Assembly (NCBI GenBank): GCA_020436125.1
Contig: JAGQYK010000007.1
Span: 33,788-97,787, forward strand
From: Cyclobacteriaceae bacterium
Lineage (GTDB): Bacteria; Bacteroidota; Bacteroidia; Cytophagales; Cyclobacteriaceae
Direction: 5' to 3'
Length of the DNA stretch: 64,000 bases
Each line of letters begins with the position of its first letter. Position 1 is the first letter of the stretch. The notes under the pieces were generated by a model. That model saw only the letters and a list, made by a program, of their open reading frames with translations, was not told where the DNA came from and searched no databases. The position numbers and the translations under genes are program-made. Shown here in pieces: positions 54,335 to 62,195 of the stretch.

Positions 54335-55891
54335 ATGAAAAAATTACTTTCATTATTTATCATTTCTGCGCTGGTGACTACCTTCTATGCGTGTAGCGAT
54401 GATGAGACCCCAAACTTGGCCGCACCTAGCTTAACAGCGCCAACTGCGGCTGACGTACAGGTGGGCACTACTGCCACACTTGATTTTGCTTATACTGCAG
54501 CTGCAGGCTTTGCTTCTTCTACAGCTACAGCTACTGGAGGAACAGTAACTGTTGATACGGATGGAACTGATGGAGCAACTTCAGGTACAATCAGCGTTAC
54601 ATTCACTGCGGGTGCAAGTGCAGCTGCAGGATCTGTTACAGTAACAGTAACAGACAAAGAAGGTGATTCAAATAATATTACTGCTGTTTTTGCAGTTACA
54701 ACTCAACCCGTTATTCCTAATGAAGTATTAAGTGGAGTTCTTGATAATAAGTCGCTTACTAATGATCGCATTTATGAATTGGCTGGTCGTGTAATTGTAC
54801 CAGATGGAAAAGTGCTTACCATCCAGGAAGGAACGATTATCAAGGGGAGAGAAGGAAATGGTGCCTTGGCATCAGCATTGATTATCTCCAGAGGTGCTAA
54901 GATTGAAGCTGTAGGTACAGCAGATGAGCCTATAATTTTCACATCTATTCTTGATAATATTAAAGTTGGTGAGATAGCAGGAACAAACTTAGATAAACTT
55001 GACAACGAGAAATGGGGTGGGTTGATCATATTAGGAAAAGCTCCTATATCAGCTAAGGATGGTGACACGGAAACTGCAGTAGAAGGTTTGCCAGCCGATG
55101 AGGCATATGGTCTTTACGGTGGCAATGTTCCTGCTGATGACTCTGGAACTTTAAAGTATGTTTCTATACGTCATGGAGGAACTTTAATTGGTGAAGGAAA
55201 TGAAATCAACGGATTGACACTAGGTGGTGTAGGTTCTGGAACGGAGATTGATCATGTTGAAATATTCGCAACTTTAGATGATGGTGTCGAGTTTTTTGGA
55301 GGTACTGTTAACGTAACTAATTTGTTGGTATACTGGCAAGGTGATGATGGAGTAGATATTGATATGAACTACTCAGGTACTGTGACTAATTTTATGGTGT
55401 ATCATGGAGATGGAGTAGGTACAGATGAAGGTCTTGAAATTGATGGACCTGAAAATTCAACCTACAAGGATGGTAAGTTTACCCTAAAAGATGGAACAAT
55501 TGTTTCCGATGGGGTTGCTGGTTCTGCTGCTGATATCAAGGCTGATGCACAGGGAACATTGCAAAATCTAGTGTTTTCTGGCTACTCTTCTGCTAAATTG
55601 AAATTTGAAGGAGAATACACTACAGGGGACTGTACGGATCATGCGAATAAGGTATATAGTGATGCAGTTCAACAGCTATTAGATGGAGTATTTGTGATCA
55701 CTGGTACGAAATACGATGCCATAGAAGTTTATTCTAAAAAGGATAGTAACGATGTGCCATTCTGTGCGAGTGTTCCTCAAACCGACAAGGATGCGGCCGC
55801 TGCTAAAGCAACTTCTGATGCTGCTGCAACTGGAGCTACAACAAGTGAATTTGCTTGGACAATGGCAGCTAAAGCTGGTTTATTGAACTAA
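54335..55891 (+). CDS. Surface lipoprotein with Ig-like and right-handed beta-helix regions
   Basis: A 518-residue lipoprotein starting at ATG 54335 (MKKLLSLF). The lipobox FYAC gives mature CSDDETPN; SDDE directly after the Cys matches the lipoprotein export signal that sends Bacteroidota lipoproteins to the cell surface. Residues 30-125 form a Thr/Ala-rich Ig-like domain. From about 130, repeated strands (LTIQEGTIIKGREGNG, RGAKIEAVGTADEPIIF, WGGLIILGKAPIS, LKYVSIRHGG, IDHVEIFATLDDGVEFFGG) indicate a right-handed parallel beta-helix. A TonB receptor gene follows after a terminator. It may capture the ligand for that receptor. Confidence 0.82.
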   Translation: MKKLLSLFIISALVTTFYACSDDETPNLAAPSLTAPTAADVQVGTTATLDFAYTAAAGFASSTATATGGTVTVDTDGTDGATSGTISVTFTAGASAAAGSVTVTVTDKEGDSNNITAVFAVTTQPVIPNEVLSGVLDNKSLTNDRIYELAGRVIVPDGKVLTIQEGTIIKGREGNGALASALIISRGAKIEAVGTADEPIIFTSILDNIKVGEIAGTNLDKLDNEKWGGLIILGKAPISAKDGDTETAVEGLPADEAYGLYGGNVPADDSGTLKYVSIRHGGTLIGEGNEINGLTLGGVGSGTEIDHVEIFATLDDGVEFFGGTVNVTNLLVYWQGDDGVDIDMNYSGTVTNFMVYHGDGVGTDEGLEIDGPENSTYKDGKFTLKDGTIVSDGVAGSAADIKADAQGTLQNLVFSGYSSAKLKFEGEYTTGDCTDHANKVYSDAVQQLLDGVFVITGTKYDAIEVYSKKDSNDVPFCASVPQTDKDAAAAKATSDAAATGATTSEFAWTMAAKAGLLN

Positions 55892-55917
55892 GAGATTGAC
55901 TAATAGTAATATGAAAG

Positions 55918-55942
55918 AAGCCACCCTTGGGTGGCTTTTTTT
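55918..55942 (+). terminator. Terminator of the beta-helix lipoprotein gene
   Basis: AAGCCACCC (55918-55926) and GGGTGGCTT (55929-55937) form a perfect 9-bp stem with a tight TT loop (opening to more if the inner pairs melt), followed by T7. Confidence 0.9.
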
Positions 55943-56011
55943 ATACAAATATTTTGTTGAGCGGATTTGGTGGACAGCATCCAGTTAGAGCTCAGTTGGC
56001 ATATTAAGAAT

Positions 56012-56029
56012 ATGTTAATTTAATGTTCC
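56012..56029. promoter_or_regulatory. TGTTAA/TGTT direct repeat, 11-bp period (site 1)
   Basis: ATGTTAA (56012-56018) is repeated as ATGTTCC (56023-56029), 11 bp apart. It resembles site 2 at 56098-56114 and the PhoB/PhoP-type box (TTAACA direct repeats) on the opposite strand. Confidence 0.4.
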
Positions 56030-56083
56030 CTCGCTTTAACAATTTCGTAATTTTTGAAATAGAGACATAGACTTAAACCCTCC

Positions 56084-56114
56084 ATTGGATTAGCCAGTGT
56101 TAATCCAATGTTAA
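56084..56114. promoter_or_regulatory. TGTTAA direct repeat, 11-bp period (site 2), with overlapping inverted repeat
   Basis: TGTTAA at 56098-56103 and again at 56109-56114, exactly 11 bp apart, about 100 bp before the TonB-receptor ATG. The reverse complement, TTAACA-n5-TTAACA, is the form bound by PhoP of Bacillus; OmpR/PhoB-family regulators bind 11-bp direct repeats in general. An ATTGGATTA (56084-56092) / TAATCCAAT (56101-56109) inverted repeat overlaps it. Confidence 0.5.
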
Positions 56115-56184
56115 GAAAGATAACTTCCTCACTGCGATGCACTTTGCTTAGCTTCCCGCCTTATTTCAGGTAAGAGTCTTTGTC

Positions 56185-56192
56185 TAATTTTG
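56185..56192 (+). promoter_or_regulatory. Putative -7 element of the TonB receptor gene
   Basis: TAATTTTG fits TAnnTTTG and lies 23 bp before the ATG at 56215. No TTTG -33 element is found 19 bp upstream, which fits an activator-dependent promoter. Confidence 0.5.
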
Positions 56193-56214
56193 CAGCAGCT
56201 TTAAGCAGCAAACC

Positions 56215-59004
56215 ATGAAGAAAAGACTATTAGTACTGTTAATCACTTGTTTTAGTATTGTATCATATGGCCAGGGTTTCCTCAGGGGGAAAATAATTGA
56301 TGGAGAAACGGGAGAAGGTCTCATTGGAGCTACCGTTTCAAAAGAGGGAACTAACATTGGAACTGCAGCTGATTTTGATGGCAATTTTTCCCTAAAACTA
56401 GATCCAGGTTTACACACCGTAGTTTTTCAGTTTGTATCGTATCAGACTCAAAAAATAAGCGACATAGAGATAAAGGACGGTGAAGTATCATCACTTGACG
56501 TTACTCTTAATGTGGCAGCTACAGAGCTTGAAGAAATTGTAGTAACTGCAGAACAGGCAAGAGATACTGAAGTAGCCTTATTAACTGTTCAAAGAAAATC
56601 TCCGAATGTCGTAGATGGTATTTCTTCTCAGACTTTTCGCAAGTTAGGGGATAATGATTTGGGAGTAGCAATGAAACGTGTGACTGGGGTAGCAGTTCAG
56701 GATGGCAAATACGTTTATGTAAGAGGTCTCGGTGACAGATATACGAAAACTACTTTCAGCGAAATGAGTATCCCTGGTCTTGACCCGGATAATAACTCAG
56801 TTCAAATCGATATTTTTCCGACCAATACGATTGAAAATGTAATTGTCTATAAAACCTTTTCACCAAATCTCTCTGCTGATTTTGCCGGAGGGACCGTTGA
56901 TATTGAAACAAAAAGCTTTCCTGAAGAAAAAGTAACTAGTGTTTCTGTGGGAATGGGTTTCAATCCGGCCATGAATTTAAATAAAGACTTCCTTTCATAT
57001 GATGGAGGGAAAAAAGATTTTCTTGGTTTTGATGATGGCACCAGGAAGCTTCCCTTTGACAAGAAATCAGTGATTCCAGATATAAGTTCTGCAAATGGTG
57101 CTGAGGCTGAAACATACACTGGAAGTTTTAATCCGCAATTGGCTGCTCAAAAAAAGCCTAGTTTTCTTAATTATAATTTTGGATTCAACCACGGGAATCA
57201 GATTAACAAAGGAGGAGCAACTATTGGTTACAATGCTGTAGCGTCTTATCGTACCAATTATGAATACTATGATGATGTTCAATTTGGGGAATACATCAAG
57301 GATGCTGATAAAAGCGTTAGTGAGCTAACTACAGTAGAAACAAGAGCGGGACAATTGGGGAAAACTGATATTATCTGGAGCGGATTGCTAGCTGGAGCAT
57401 TAAAATTTAGCAACCATAGTTTTGCTCTTAGCGTATTGAGAAGTCAAAATGGCACTTCATCTGCCTCAAGCAGATTAACGTCCAATCAATTTGATAACCC
57501 TTCTATTTTAAGTGGAAATATATTGACCTATGCACAACGCTCTGTTACCAATACCATTCTGGTCGGTAAGCATAGCTTTCCTAAAATTGATGTAGAATGG
57601 AGAGGCGCTCTAAACTTATCCAGAATATATGAACCTGACTATAGATCATCAAGAATTCAGGTTTTGCCTGACGATAATTACGATTTACAGGTAGGTGTAG
57701 GAGCTGGGATCGATAGATTTTATCGAGACTTAACGGAGGACAATCAAAGTTTTAAAGTAGACTTTACAGTTCCTTATGGAGTGAAAAACAAGTTCAAATT
57801 TGGTGGAATAGGGACATTCAAGAATCGTGACTTTGAAGTATTGGAATATTATTACAGAATAAGAGGGAGTTCAAAAGTGTCAGGCAATCCTGATGATTTG
57901 TTAAGCCCAGAAAATATTTGGACACCTGATACGAATTTAGGAACGTATGTAAAAGGAAATTTTGACCCTTCTAAAAACTTTAATTCAACGCAGGAAGTGT
58001 TTGGCGCATACCTAATGACTGAAATGCAACTAACTTCAAAACTGAAGGCGGTTTATGGAGTAAGAGCGGAGCAGGTGAAGATGAACTATACAGGAGCGAA
58101 CCAAAGTCAAATTATGTTGAATGACACGTTGACTTTGGATAATTTAGATTTTCTACCTTCAGCTAATTTGGTTTATAGTCTGAATGACGCAATGAACCTG
58201 CGTGGTTCCTACAATAAAACTTTAGCAAGACCCTCCTTTAAAGAAAAATCTAATGCGCAGATATTCGACCCCATTAGTAAGCGTACCTTTATTGGTAATT
58301 TAGATTTGGAAGAAACACATGTAGACAATTTTGATTTACGCTGGGAGTATTTCTATGGTGCAGGAGAAATGATTTCATTATCAACTTTTTACAAGTCGTT
58401 TGAGGGTCATATCGAATTGGTTTCTTTTGAAACTGCACCAGACAACTTGAAGCCTCGTAATTCTGGTAAGAGTAATGTTTATGGTATTGAAGTAGAGTTT
58501 AGAAAAAACCTAAATGAATTATTTTCAATAGGATCGAATGCATCTTTCGTAAAATCAGCCGTTGATTTAAAATCTGTAATAGTAAACGAAACAGGGGGAA
58601 CTGAATTGGAATTGCGCGAAGCCAATGCAAGAGACGGTGAGGGCATTGATTCTACAAGGCCAATGGCGGGACAGGCTCCATTTTTAATCAACGGATTTGT
58701 AAACTACCAAAATATTGAAGGTACACTAATTGCAAGCCTTGCTTACAATGTGCAAGGAGAGACATTAAATATTGTTGGTTCTGGCCGCGTTCCCGATATC
58801 TACACTAAACCCTTTAATAGTTTGAATCTCAATGTAACGAAGAGTGTTGGTGCTGCAGGGAGATCAAAACTTACTTTTGGAGTCACCAATATTTTAGGAG
58901 CGGAGCGCACCAATTTTTATAAATCATTTCAGGCAAAGGATCAAACTTTCTCGGTGTTCCGTCCTGGCAGAACCTTTTCTTTGAAGTACGCTTTTACTTT
59001 CTAA
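56215..59004 (+). CDS. TonB-dependent receptor with CarboxypepD_reg-like domain
   Basis: A 929-residue outer-membrane transporter. Signal peptide 1-20. Residues 22-105 are the CarboxypepD_reg-like domain common in Bacteroidota receptors (GKIIDGETGEGLIGATVSKE). The region at 108-115 (ELEEIVVT) leads into the plug (TFRKLGDNDLGVAMKRVTGV, YVRGLGDRYTKTTF, SADFAGGTVDIETKSFP). A 22-strand barrel follows, ending in Phe (FSLKYAFTF). No SusD partner is present; the preceding beta-helix lipoprotein could play a comparable role. Ligand unknown. Direct repeats in the promoter suggest control by an OmpR/PhoB-type regulator. Confidence 0.93.
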   Translation: MKKRLLVLLITCFSIVSYGQGFLRGKIIDGETGEGLIGATVSKEGTNIGTAADFDGNFSLKLDPGLHTVVFQFVSYQTQKISDIEIKDGEVSSLDVTLNVAATELEEIVVTAEQARDTEVALLTVQRKSPNVVDGISSQTFRKLGDNDLGVAMKRVTGVAVQDGKYVYVRGLGDRYTKTTFSEMSIPGLDPDNNSVQIDIFPTNTIENVIVYKTFSPNLSADFAGGTVDIETKSFPEEKVTSVSVGMGFNPAMNLNKDFLSYDGGKKDFLGFDDGTRKLPFDKKSVIPDISSANGAEAETYTGSFNPQLAAQKKPSFLNYNFGFNHGNQINKGGATIGYNAVASYRTNYEYYDDVQFGEYIKDADKSVSELTTVETRAGQLGKTDIIWSGLLAGALKFSNHSFALSVLRSQNGTSSASSRLTSNQFDNPSILSGNILTYAQRSVTNTILVGKHSFPKIDVEWRGALNLSRIYEPDYRSSRIQVLPDDNYDLQVGVGAGIDRFYRDLTEDNQSFKVDFTVPYGVKNKFKFGGIGTFKNRDFEVLEYYYRIRGSSKVSGNPDDLLSPENIWTPDTNLGTYVKGNFDPSKNFNSTQEVFGAYLMTEMQLTSKLKAVYGVRAEQVKMNYTGANQSQIMLNDTLTLDNLDFLPSANLVYSLNDAMNLRGSYNKTLARPSFKEKSNAQIFDPISKRTFIGNLDLEETHVDNFDLRWEYFYGAGEMISLSTFYKSFEGHIELVSFETAPDNLKPRNSGKSNVYGIEVEFRKNLNELFSIGSNASFVKSAVDLKSVIVNETGGTELELREANARDGEGIDSTRPMAGQAPFLINGFVNYQNIEGTLIASLAYNVQGETLNIVGSGRVPDIYTKPFNSLNLNVTKSVGAAGRSKLTFGVTNILGAERTNFYKSFQAKDQTFSVFRPGRTFSLKYAFTF

Positions 59005-59018
59005 TAGACTATGCAAAC

Positions 59019-59048
59019 AAAAAAAGCCACCCTCAGGGTGGCTTTTTT
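59019..59048. terminator. Bidirectional terminator after the TonB receptor
   Basis: GCCACCCT (59026-59033) and AGGGTGGC (59035-59042), flanked by A and T runs, form a strong hairpin between the receptor gene and the convergent coiled-coil gene. Its core GCCACCC is the same as in the terminator at 55918-55942. Confidence 0.9.
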
Positions 59049-59062
59049 GTTTTTCGAATTTA

Positions 59063-59761
59063 TCAATTCACTTTCCCCTGTCTCTCTTTGTGCAGAAGAA
59101 TTACTTTTTTAATCTGCTCTCCTGCTTGCATCACTGAATCTTGAGCTAGTTTATTGTTCTCCAGTTTTTGCAACAATACTGCATGTTCCAAGGTGTTCGC
59201 CTGAAGACGTTCTTCTAGCTTTACTTTTTCTTGTTCATTGTTGCCCAATTGAATGGTGAGGTCTTTGTTTTGATTGACCAGTCGTTGTGACTGTTTGTTG
59301 GTAGCGTCAAAGGCCCGCTGAGCTTCATCAATCTGAGCTTGTATCTTATCTTTGTAGTATTTGATGCCAAAGCGATACACTTCTTTTTCCAATTCCTTTT
59401 TCACCATCTCTATGTCGTTCACTACCCATTCATCAGCATTGATCCCTAGCCATATTTGAGTGGTTTCTCCTTTCTCTTTAATATCAGCGTAAATAATTCC
59501 CTTGCTGTAAACGGTGCCGCCCAACGCAGGTTCGTTAATGCTGGTGAACACTCCGACTTGTTTGGGTTTGCCAAACTCTTTTAAGAACTTATTCCAGGAA
59601 ATGGCAACTTGTTCTTTCTTACCTTCCAACGTGGTGGCAAAACCTTCACTTTCCTCACCATTTATTTTCTGCCCTTGCTTTTCTGTAGTTACCTTTTGCC
59701 CAAAGGCAGCCAGGCTAAAAAGCAGGTAAAGGATGATAAACCCAAACTTATTTTGATTCAT
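59063..59761 (-). CDS. Exported coiled-coil protein, function unknown
   Basis: A 232-residue protein starting at ATG 59761 (MNQNKFGF); an in-frame start seven codons upstream is less likely. A signal peptide ends near residue 22 (LAAFGQ). Residues 25-130 are a globular part with FLKEFGKPKQVGVFTSINEPA and IIYADIKEKGETTQIWLGIN. Residues 135-220 are a coiled coil (ARAFDATNKQ-like heptads through KVKLEERLQANTLEHAVLLQ). No family is recognised. It probably acts in the periplasm. Confidence 0.72.
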   Translation of the reverse strand: MNQNKFGFIILYLLFSLAAFGQKVTTEKQGQKINGEESEGFATTLEGKKEQVAISWNKFLKEFGKPKQVGVFTSINEPALGGTVYSKGIIYADIKEKGETTQIWLGINADEWVVNDIEMVKKELEKEVYRFGIKYYKDKIQAQIDEAQRAFDATNKQSQRLVNQNKDLTIQLGNNEQEKVKLEERLQANTLEHAVLLQKLENNKLAQDSVMQAGEQIKKVILLHKERQGKVN

Positions 59762-59799
59762 ACTGTTTATATTATTGATCAAAGCTAGTAATTATCCAA

Positions 59800-60708
59800 A
59801 TGCATAAAAATGTTCTCATAACTGGAGCCTCCGGCCTAGTAGGCACAAGACTTACTACATTGCTTATGCAAAAAGGTTACCAGATTTCTCATTTGTCCCG
59901 AAGTAGCAGCGCGGGGCCTATTCGCACCTTCCTTTGGGATGTCAACGCGGGAACGATTGAAAATGGAGCCTTAGATGAGGTGGATACTATTATTCACCTG
60001 GCAGGTGCAGGTATTGCGGATAAACGTTGGTCTGCTTCCAGGAAAAAGGAGATTTTGGAAAGCCGGACGAAGTCAACTGAACTACTCTTCCAGAAACTAA
60101 AGCAAAGTAAGCATAACGTAAAGACTTTTGTTTCAGCTTCTGCCATAGGTATTTATGGTGAAGGCGGTTCTGAAAGAACATTCACTGAAGAAGATCTCCC
60201 TGCACATGATTTTCTTGCTGAGGTGGTAAGGCAATGGGAGGATAGCGTATCTCAAATAGATTCGTTGGGTATTCGTGTTGTTAAAATCCGAATTGGCATT
60301 TTGTTAAGTGAAAATGGAGGTGCGCTGGCTGAAATGGTAAAACCTATCAAGTGGGGAGTCGGATCACCGCTGGGTTCAGGAGAACAACTAATGAGTTGGA
60401 TTCATATTGATGATGCTTGTCGTATTTTTATAAAAGGAATAGAAGATGAGTCCATGAAAGGAGTTTATAATGCTGTTACTCCAAACCCTGTCTCCAATAA
60501 GCAGTTAACTAAGGAAATCGCCAGAGTACTCAATAAACCACTTTGGTTACCCAATGTCCCTGGCTTTGTTTTGAAGTTAGTTTTGGGAGAAATGGCTGAT
60601 TTGGTCTTAAAAGGAAGTAAAGTATCGGCAAGAAAAATTCAAGATTCAAATTTTGATTTCCAATTCTTAGACTTGAAAGAAGCCCTGGAAGACCTGTTGA
60701 AGAAATAA
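59800..60708 (+). CDS. TIGR01777-type NAD(P)-dependent epimerase (SulA/YfcH-like)
   Basis: A 302-residue short-chain-dehydrogenase-type protein of the extended/atypical YfcH group. The Rossmann motif is VLITGASGLVGTRLT at residues 5-19. Other group features are HLAGAGIADKRWSASRKKEI, FVSASAIGIYG (active-site Ser and Tyr) and a C-terminal DUF1731 segment (WLPNVPGFVLKLVLGEMADL, VSARKIQDSNFDF). Reaction not established for the family. Cytoplasmic. Confidence 0.9.
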   Translation: MHKNVLITGASGLVGTRLTTLLMQKGYQISHLSRSSSAGPIRTFLWDVNAGTIENGALDEVDTIIHLAGAGIADKRWSASRKKEILESRTKSTELLFQKLKQSKHNVKTFVSASAIGIYGEGGSERTFTEEDLPAHDFLAEVVRQWEDSVSQIDSLGIRVVKIRIGILLSENGGALAEMVKPIKWGVGSPLGSGEQLMSWIHIDDACRIFIKGIEDESMKGVYNAVTPNPVSNKQLTKEIARVLNKPLWLPNVPGFVLKLVLGEMADLVLKGSKVSARKIQDSNFDFQFLDLKEALEDLLKK

Positions 60709-60712
60709 GCTT

Positions 60713-61057
60713 TTAATTAGGCGTTCCTTGTTCCTTGACAGGAGCCTTCACCTTTCTAACGGTCTTTACCTTTTTTACAGCCTTTACCTTCTTCACAGCT
60801 TTTTTGGGGTGCACTGTTTTCTTAGCCATTTTCTTTTCTTTATCCTTGGCTTTGGCTTTAGCGATTTTTTCTTCCTTCTTAATTTTTTTATAAAGCTTTT
60901 TTAAATCCTTCTGCAAAGCATCAGTTAGTTTTTTAGAAGTTTGTTTGATCAGCTTCTGTGTCTTTTTCGAAGGCTTCACAATACCAAGTTTTTCTAAAGT
61001 CTGCGAAGCAGACTCCTCAACTTTGAAACGAATTTCCTTTTTCGACAATTGATCCAT
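60713..61057 (-). CDS. Lysine-rich histone H1-like protein
   Basis: A 114-residue basic protein starting at ATG 61057 (MDQLSKKE). Residues 1-55 are helical and mixed charge; from residue 55 on Lys dominates, and the last part repeats KKVKAVKKVKTVRKVKAPV, like the C-terminal tail of eukaryotic H1 and bacterial H1-like DNA compaction proteins. It may bind DNA or polyphosphate through charge alone. A TACATTTG -7 element lies at 61083-61076 on this strand, 19 bp before the ATG, with a direct-repeat site further upstream. The stop lies 4 bp past the convergent epimerase gene's stop. Confidence 0.75.
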   Translation of the reverse strand: MDQLSKKEIRFKVEESASQTLEKLGIVKPSKKTQKLIKQTSKKLTDALQKDLKKLYKKIKKEEKIAKAKAKDKEKKMAKKTVHPKKAVKKVKAVKKVKTVRKVKAPVKEQGTPN

Positions 61058-61075
61058 AATTATTTCATGTTTACC

Positions 61076-61083
61076 CAAATGTA
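61076..61083 (-). promoter_or_regulatory. -7 element of the lysine-rich gene
   Basis: On the minus strand TACATTTG matches TAnnTTTG exactly, 18 bp before the ATG. No TTTG is present 19 bp upstream, consistent with a need for an activator. Confidence 0.55.
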
Positions 61084-61122
61084 AATTTTGTTGTGCGAAA
61101 CTCACGGGTCTTCAGTAAAACA

Positions 61123-61140
61123 TAACATTAACCTAACATT
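61123..61140 (-). promoter_or_regulatory. AATGTTA direct repeat, 11-bp period (site 3)
   Basis: TAACATT at 61123-61129 and at 61134-61140, exactly 11 bp apart. Read on the minus strand, toward the lysine-rich gene, this is AATGTTA-n4-AATGTTA, the same motif and orientation as the sites before the TonB receptor. It lies 40 bp upstream of the -7 element. Confidence 0.5.
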
Positions 61141-61314
61141 GAAGTTTGTGACGTTTTGATAATGAGACCATTACATGAAATATGAGGCAAAGAATCATTT
61201 TATTAAATGTTGAAATTGGACATGAAAAGTAATAGACCCTTAATGAATTCAATGCCCTTATTTATTCATCAACCCAATACATTTGAATCATCAAACTATC
61301 TTCTTCTTCTGGGT

Positions 61315-61343
61315 AAGGGCAGGCGTTCCAGTCTGCCTTTTTT
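61315..61343 (+). terminator. Terminator-like hairpin in an intergenic region
   Basis: GGCAGGC (61318-61324) pairs with GTCTGCC (61331-61337), one G-U, followed by T6. No protein gene ends just before it on this strand, so it may end a small RNA or cap upstream transcription. Confidence 0.55.
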
Positions 61344-61436
61344 CATATGCCTGAGTTTCAAAATGCCTTATTACTCCTTTAATCCTATTGCAAAGACTCC
61401 ATTCACGTTATATTAGCAGATCGAAAGAAACTGGAT

Positions 61437-62171
61437 ATGGCGATTGAAAACGAGAAGGTATCTTCCTCAGAAGAAGAACATAAGATTAGGAAAGCTTTTG
61501 TAGATAAGAATTGGGCTGAAATTAAGAGTTCAGATTCATGGGTGATTTTTAAAGTCATGTCTGAGTTTGTTGAGGGATTTGAGAAATTGGCCAAAATTGG
61601 TCCATGCGTTACCATTTTTGGTTCAGCGCGTACACAACCTGACCACCCCTACTATAAAATAGCTGAAGCAATTGCCTTTGAACTGGTACATCACGGGTAT
61701 GGAGTAATTACCGGGGGTGGGCCGGGTATTATGGAAGCTGGAAATAAAGGAGCACATAAAGCAGGAGGAAAAAGTGTTGGCTTAAACATCTTTTTACCGC
61801 ACGAGCAGAAGGGCAACATTTATATCGATCCTGAGAAATTAATTTCTTTTGATTATTTTTTTGTTCGTAAAGTGATGTTTGTAAAGTATTCACAAGGTTT
61901 TATTGTGATGCCGGGTGGGTTTGGTACAATGGATGAACTGATGGAAGCGTTAACACTGATACAAACACATAAAATTGGACGGTTCCCTATTGTTTTGGTT
62001 GGACAAGAGTTTTGGGGAGGATTAGTAGGGTGGTTCAAAGAGATGCTTGTAACTCAAGGAATGATAGACAAAGATGATTTAAAGCTGATCAATGTTGTCG
62101 ATAAACCTGAAGAAGCGGTAAAAGTGATTAATGACTTTTACGCTAAATATTTACTTTCACCCAATTTCTAA
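61437..62171 (+). CDS. LOG-family protein (TIGR00730, cytokinin riboside phosphoribohydrolase-like)
   Basis: A 244-residue cytoplasmic protein with the LOG nucleotide-binding fold: CVTIFGSARTQPDHPYY, GYGVITGGGPGIMEAGNKGA and the catalytic/binding PGGFGTMDELMEALTL. Enzymes of this family hydrolyse nucleoside 5'-monophosphates to base and ribose 5-phosphate. An N-terminal extension of about 45 residues precedes the fold. The transglycosylase gene follows by about 24 bp. Confidence 0.9.
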   Translation: MAIENEKVSSSEEEHKIRKAFVDKNWAEIKSSDSWVIFKVMSEFVEGFEKLAKIGPCVTIFGSARTQPDHPYYKIAEAIAFELVHHGYGVITGGGPGIMEAGNKGAHKAGGKSVGLNIFLPHEQKGNIYIDPEKLISFDYFFVRKVMFVKYSQGFIVMPGGFGTMDELMEALTLIQTHKIGRFPIVLVGQEFWGGLVGWFKEMLVTQGMIDKDDLKLINVVDKPEEAVKVINDFYAKYLLSPNF

Positions 62172-62195
62172 TTTTATACTGTGATGGGAGAGTTG

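Larger units (their letters stand above)
55892..56214. other. Intergenic region with terminator, two direct-repeat sites and promoter
   Basis: No gene is seen in these 323 bp. They hold the lipoprotein terminator, two TGTTAA direct-repeat sites, a 9-bp inverted repeat and a TAATTTTG -7 box, described separately. This is an unusually well-equipped promoter region for this window. Confidence 0.6.
61058..61436. other. 379-bp intergenic region between divergent genes
   Basis: It holds the lysine-rich gene's promoter, an 11-bp-period direct repeat (61123-61140) and, 180 bp further, a terminator-like hairpin at 61318-61343. A 69-codon frame (61207-61416) runs across that hairpin and looks non-coding. 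A small RNA between the repeat and the hairpin is possible. Confidence 0.5.

Noticed and set aside
61207-61416. 69-codon frame as a protein gene
   Set aside because: It runs through a terminator-like hairpin, has no recognisable motif and starts in an AT-rich stretch without support.
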